From Mangrovimicrobium sp033283265 (lineage in GTDB: Bacteria > Pseudomonadota > Gammaproteobacteria > Pseudomonadales > Halieaceae): a DNA stretch of 64,000 nucleotides. Every line of letters begins with the position of its first letter. Within the stretch, counting starts at the first letter, position 1. The notes below the pieces were generated by a model. That model was not told the origin of the DNA. It ran no database searches and saw only the letters and a program-made list of their open reading frames with translations. This document shows, one piece after another, positions 62,887 to 64,000 of this stretch. The translations under genes were made by a program, and so were the position numbers. Location of the stretch: NCBI GenBank assembly GCA_033283265.1, contig JAWMQN010000006.1, forward strand, positions 1 through 64,000, in the 5' to 3' direction.

Positions 62887-64000
62887 ATGAGTAAGCTAAC
62901 CCGACGCTCGGTCCTGCTCGGCAGCGGCGCTGCAGTTCTCGCCGCGACCAGCGGCATGAAGGTCGCGCGGGCGGCCGCTGCCAGTGGGGAGCCCAGGCCC
63001 GCGGGGGGTGGGAGTTCCGACGTGCTGGTGATCGGTGCCGGCCTGTCCGGCCTGGCCAGCGCCATGCTGCTGGAAGAGGCGGGCTACGATGTGCAGGTGA
63101 TCGAGGCGCGCGACCGCATCGGCGGCCGCGTGTTCACCCGCTTCGACCTGCCGGGCTATCCCGAGGTGGGTGGCAACGGTTTTGGCGCCGGCTACGGCCG
63201 GGTACTGGACATGGCCCGGCGCATGCAGCTCGAGGTCGTCGAATATACCGAGCGGCGCAAGCGCTACCCGGACATCGAGCTGGTTGTGAACAGCAAGGTG
63301 ATCAGCGCGGACCAGTGGGCCGGTTCGAAGCAGAACCCGCTGCCCGAGCCCTTTCGCGAGCGCATGCCCTGGGAGTTGCCCTGGGGCGCCATGGCGGGAA
63401 TCAACCCGCTGGTGGCCTCGGATGACTGGCGCAGCGCCGGCAACCACCAGTACGACATCTCGCTGCACGATTTTCTCGCCGCGCGCGGTGTGCCGGAGGA
63501 GGTCATTCGCATGGGCTTCTCCATCAACCCCTACTTCGGCACCTCGGCCCACGACGTGTCGGCGCTGCAGTACTGTTTCAACAATGCGTGGATCGCCGCC
63601 CAGGCCAAGATCGCCCCGCACAGCTACTCCATCCTCGGTGGCAACCAGAAGCTGCCACTGGCGATGGCGCAGCAGCTGCACAAGCCGGTGGAGCTGGAGC
63701 GCGAGGTAAGCGCGATATCGATGGATGACAGGGGCGCCGAAGTGCACTGCCTCGATGGCAGCGTCTTCCGGGCGCGCCGGGTGATCTGCTCGCTGCCTTA
63801 CTCCGTCGCCCGCAATATCCGCTTCGACCCACACCTCAGCGGCACCCACGGCATCGCCGTGTCGAACCTGCCCTACATGATCAACACGGTGATTTTCCTC
63901 GAGGCCTCGCGACCCTTCTGGGAGGAGGACGGCATGAGCCCCTCGATGTGGACCGATGGCCTGCTCGGGACCATGTCGGGACAGCGCTTCGGCAAGACCG
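62887..64000 (+). CDS. Tat-exported flavin amine oxidase (runs off the right edge)
   Basis: The first 371 codons of a flavin-containing amine-oxidase/phytoene-desaturase-like protein. The Tat signal is Thr-Arg-Arg-Ser-Val-Leu-Leu with an Ala-rich core. The FAD fold starts at Gly50 (Gly-Ala-Gly-Leu-Ser-Gly) with Glu73 and Arg-Ile-Gly-Gly-Arg (77-81). The frame is open to the window edge. Export of such an oxidase is uncommon and fits periplasmic oxidation of an amine, passing electrons to O2 or the nearby cytochrome c. No stop is seen, so the C-terminus is unknown. Confidence 0.9.
   Translation, partial: MSKLTRRSVLLGSGAAVLAATSGMKVARAAAASGEPRPAGGGSSDVLVIGAGLSGLASAMLLEEAGYDVQVIEARDRIGGRVFTRFDLPGYPEVGGNGFGAGYGRVLDMARRMQLEVVEYTERRKRYPDIELVVNSKVISADQWAGSKQNPLPEPFRERMPWELPWGAMAGINPLVASDDWRSAGNHQYDISLHDFLAARGVPEEVIRMGFSINPYFGTSAHDVSALQYCFNNAWIAAQAKIAPHSYSILGGNQKLPLAMAQQLHKPVELEREVSAISMDDRGAEVHCLDGSVFRARRVICSLPYSVARNIRFDPHLSGTHGIAVSNLPYMINTVIFLEASRPFWEEDGMSPSMWTDGLLGTMSGQRFGKT

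Overview
The window looks like the chromosome of a GC-rich marine gammaproteobacterium, probably of the Halieaceae/Cellvibrionales type. This is inferred from the gene mix: wax-ester synthase, the ycf48/MMPL/DUF1302/DUF1329 set, TonB receptors, paired acyl-CoA dehydrogenases and Tat-exported DUF1838 proteins. There is no rRNA, intact tRNA, CRISPR array or replication gene.

Positions 1-3.8 kb are clearly AT-richer than the rest and look like the edge of a genomic island. They hold the end of an IS21-family element (1-127) that cuts the 3' end of a gene, a small DUF4258-like gene, a mostly empty 0.5 kb stretch, and a two-gene unit of a four-helix membrane protein and a DGQHR/DndB-like protein. 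A strong terminator at 3756-3796 follows, and a near copy of it lies at 7438-7490. Between the copies are two secreted proteins, an M64-like zinc peptidase and a PKD/calcium-repeat protein.

Positions 7.5-31.3 kb carry lipid and envelope functions: a TonB receptor, a WS/DGAT acyltransferase overlapping a hemerythrin-esterase fusion, the ycf48-MMPL-DUF1302-DUF1329 operon, a heteromer-like pair of acyl-CoA dehydrogenases, a P450 with an MFS transporter, a DUF2242 lipoprotein, a small DUF2892-like protein, and an RND pump with its adaptor.

Positions 31.3-64 kb form one large catabolic region. It has two PuuE-like deacetylase-fold hydrolases with an isochorismatase-fold hydrolase; a CoA-transferase with an HMG-CoA-lyase-like enzyme; an FAD monooxygenase with a GPH transporter; an SDR; a TonB receptor; a Crp/Fnr regulator; a tandem alpha/beta hydrolase; and a VAO-type flavoprotein. 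These are followed by HyuAB, LeuCD-like and exported hydrolase genes, a cytochrome c, a Tat-exported nitrilase-family protein, four Tat-exported DUF1838 paralogues and a Tat-exported flavin amine oxidase that runs off the right edge. Five Fnr/FixK-type palindromes, each about 23 bases before a -10-like element, precede the main transcription units. Together with the Fnr-like gene inside the cluster they suggest one regulon. The likely picture is uptake through the TonB receptor, oxidation and hydrolysis in the periplasm, then transport and CoA-linked breakdown of a branched or N-containing organic substrate that cannot be identified from sequence.
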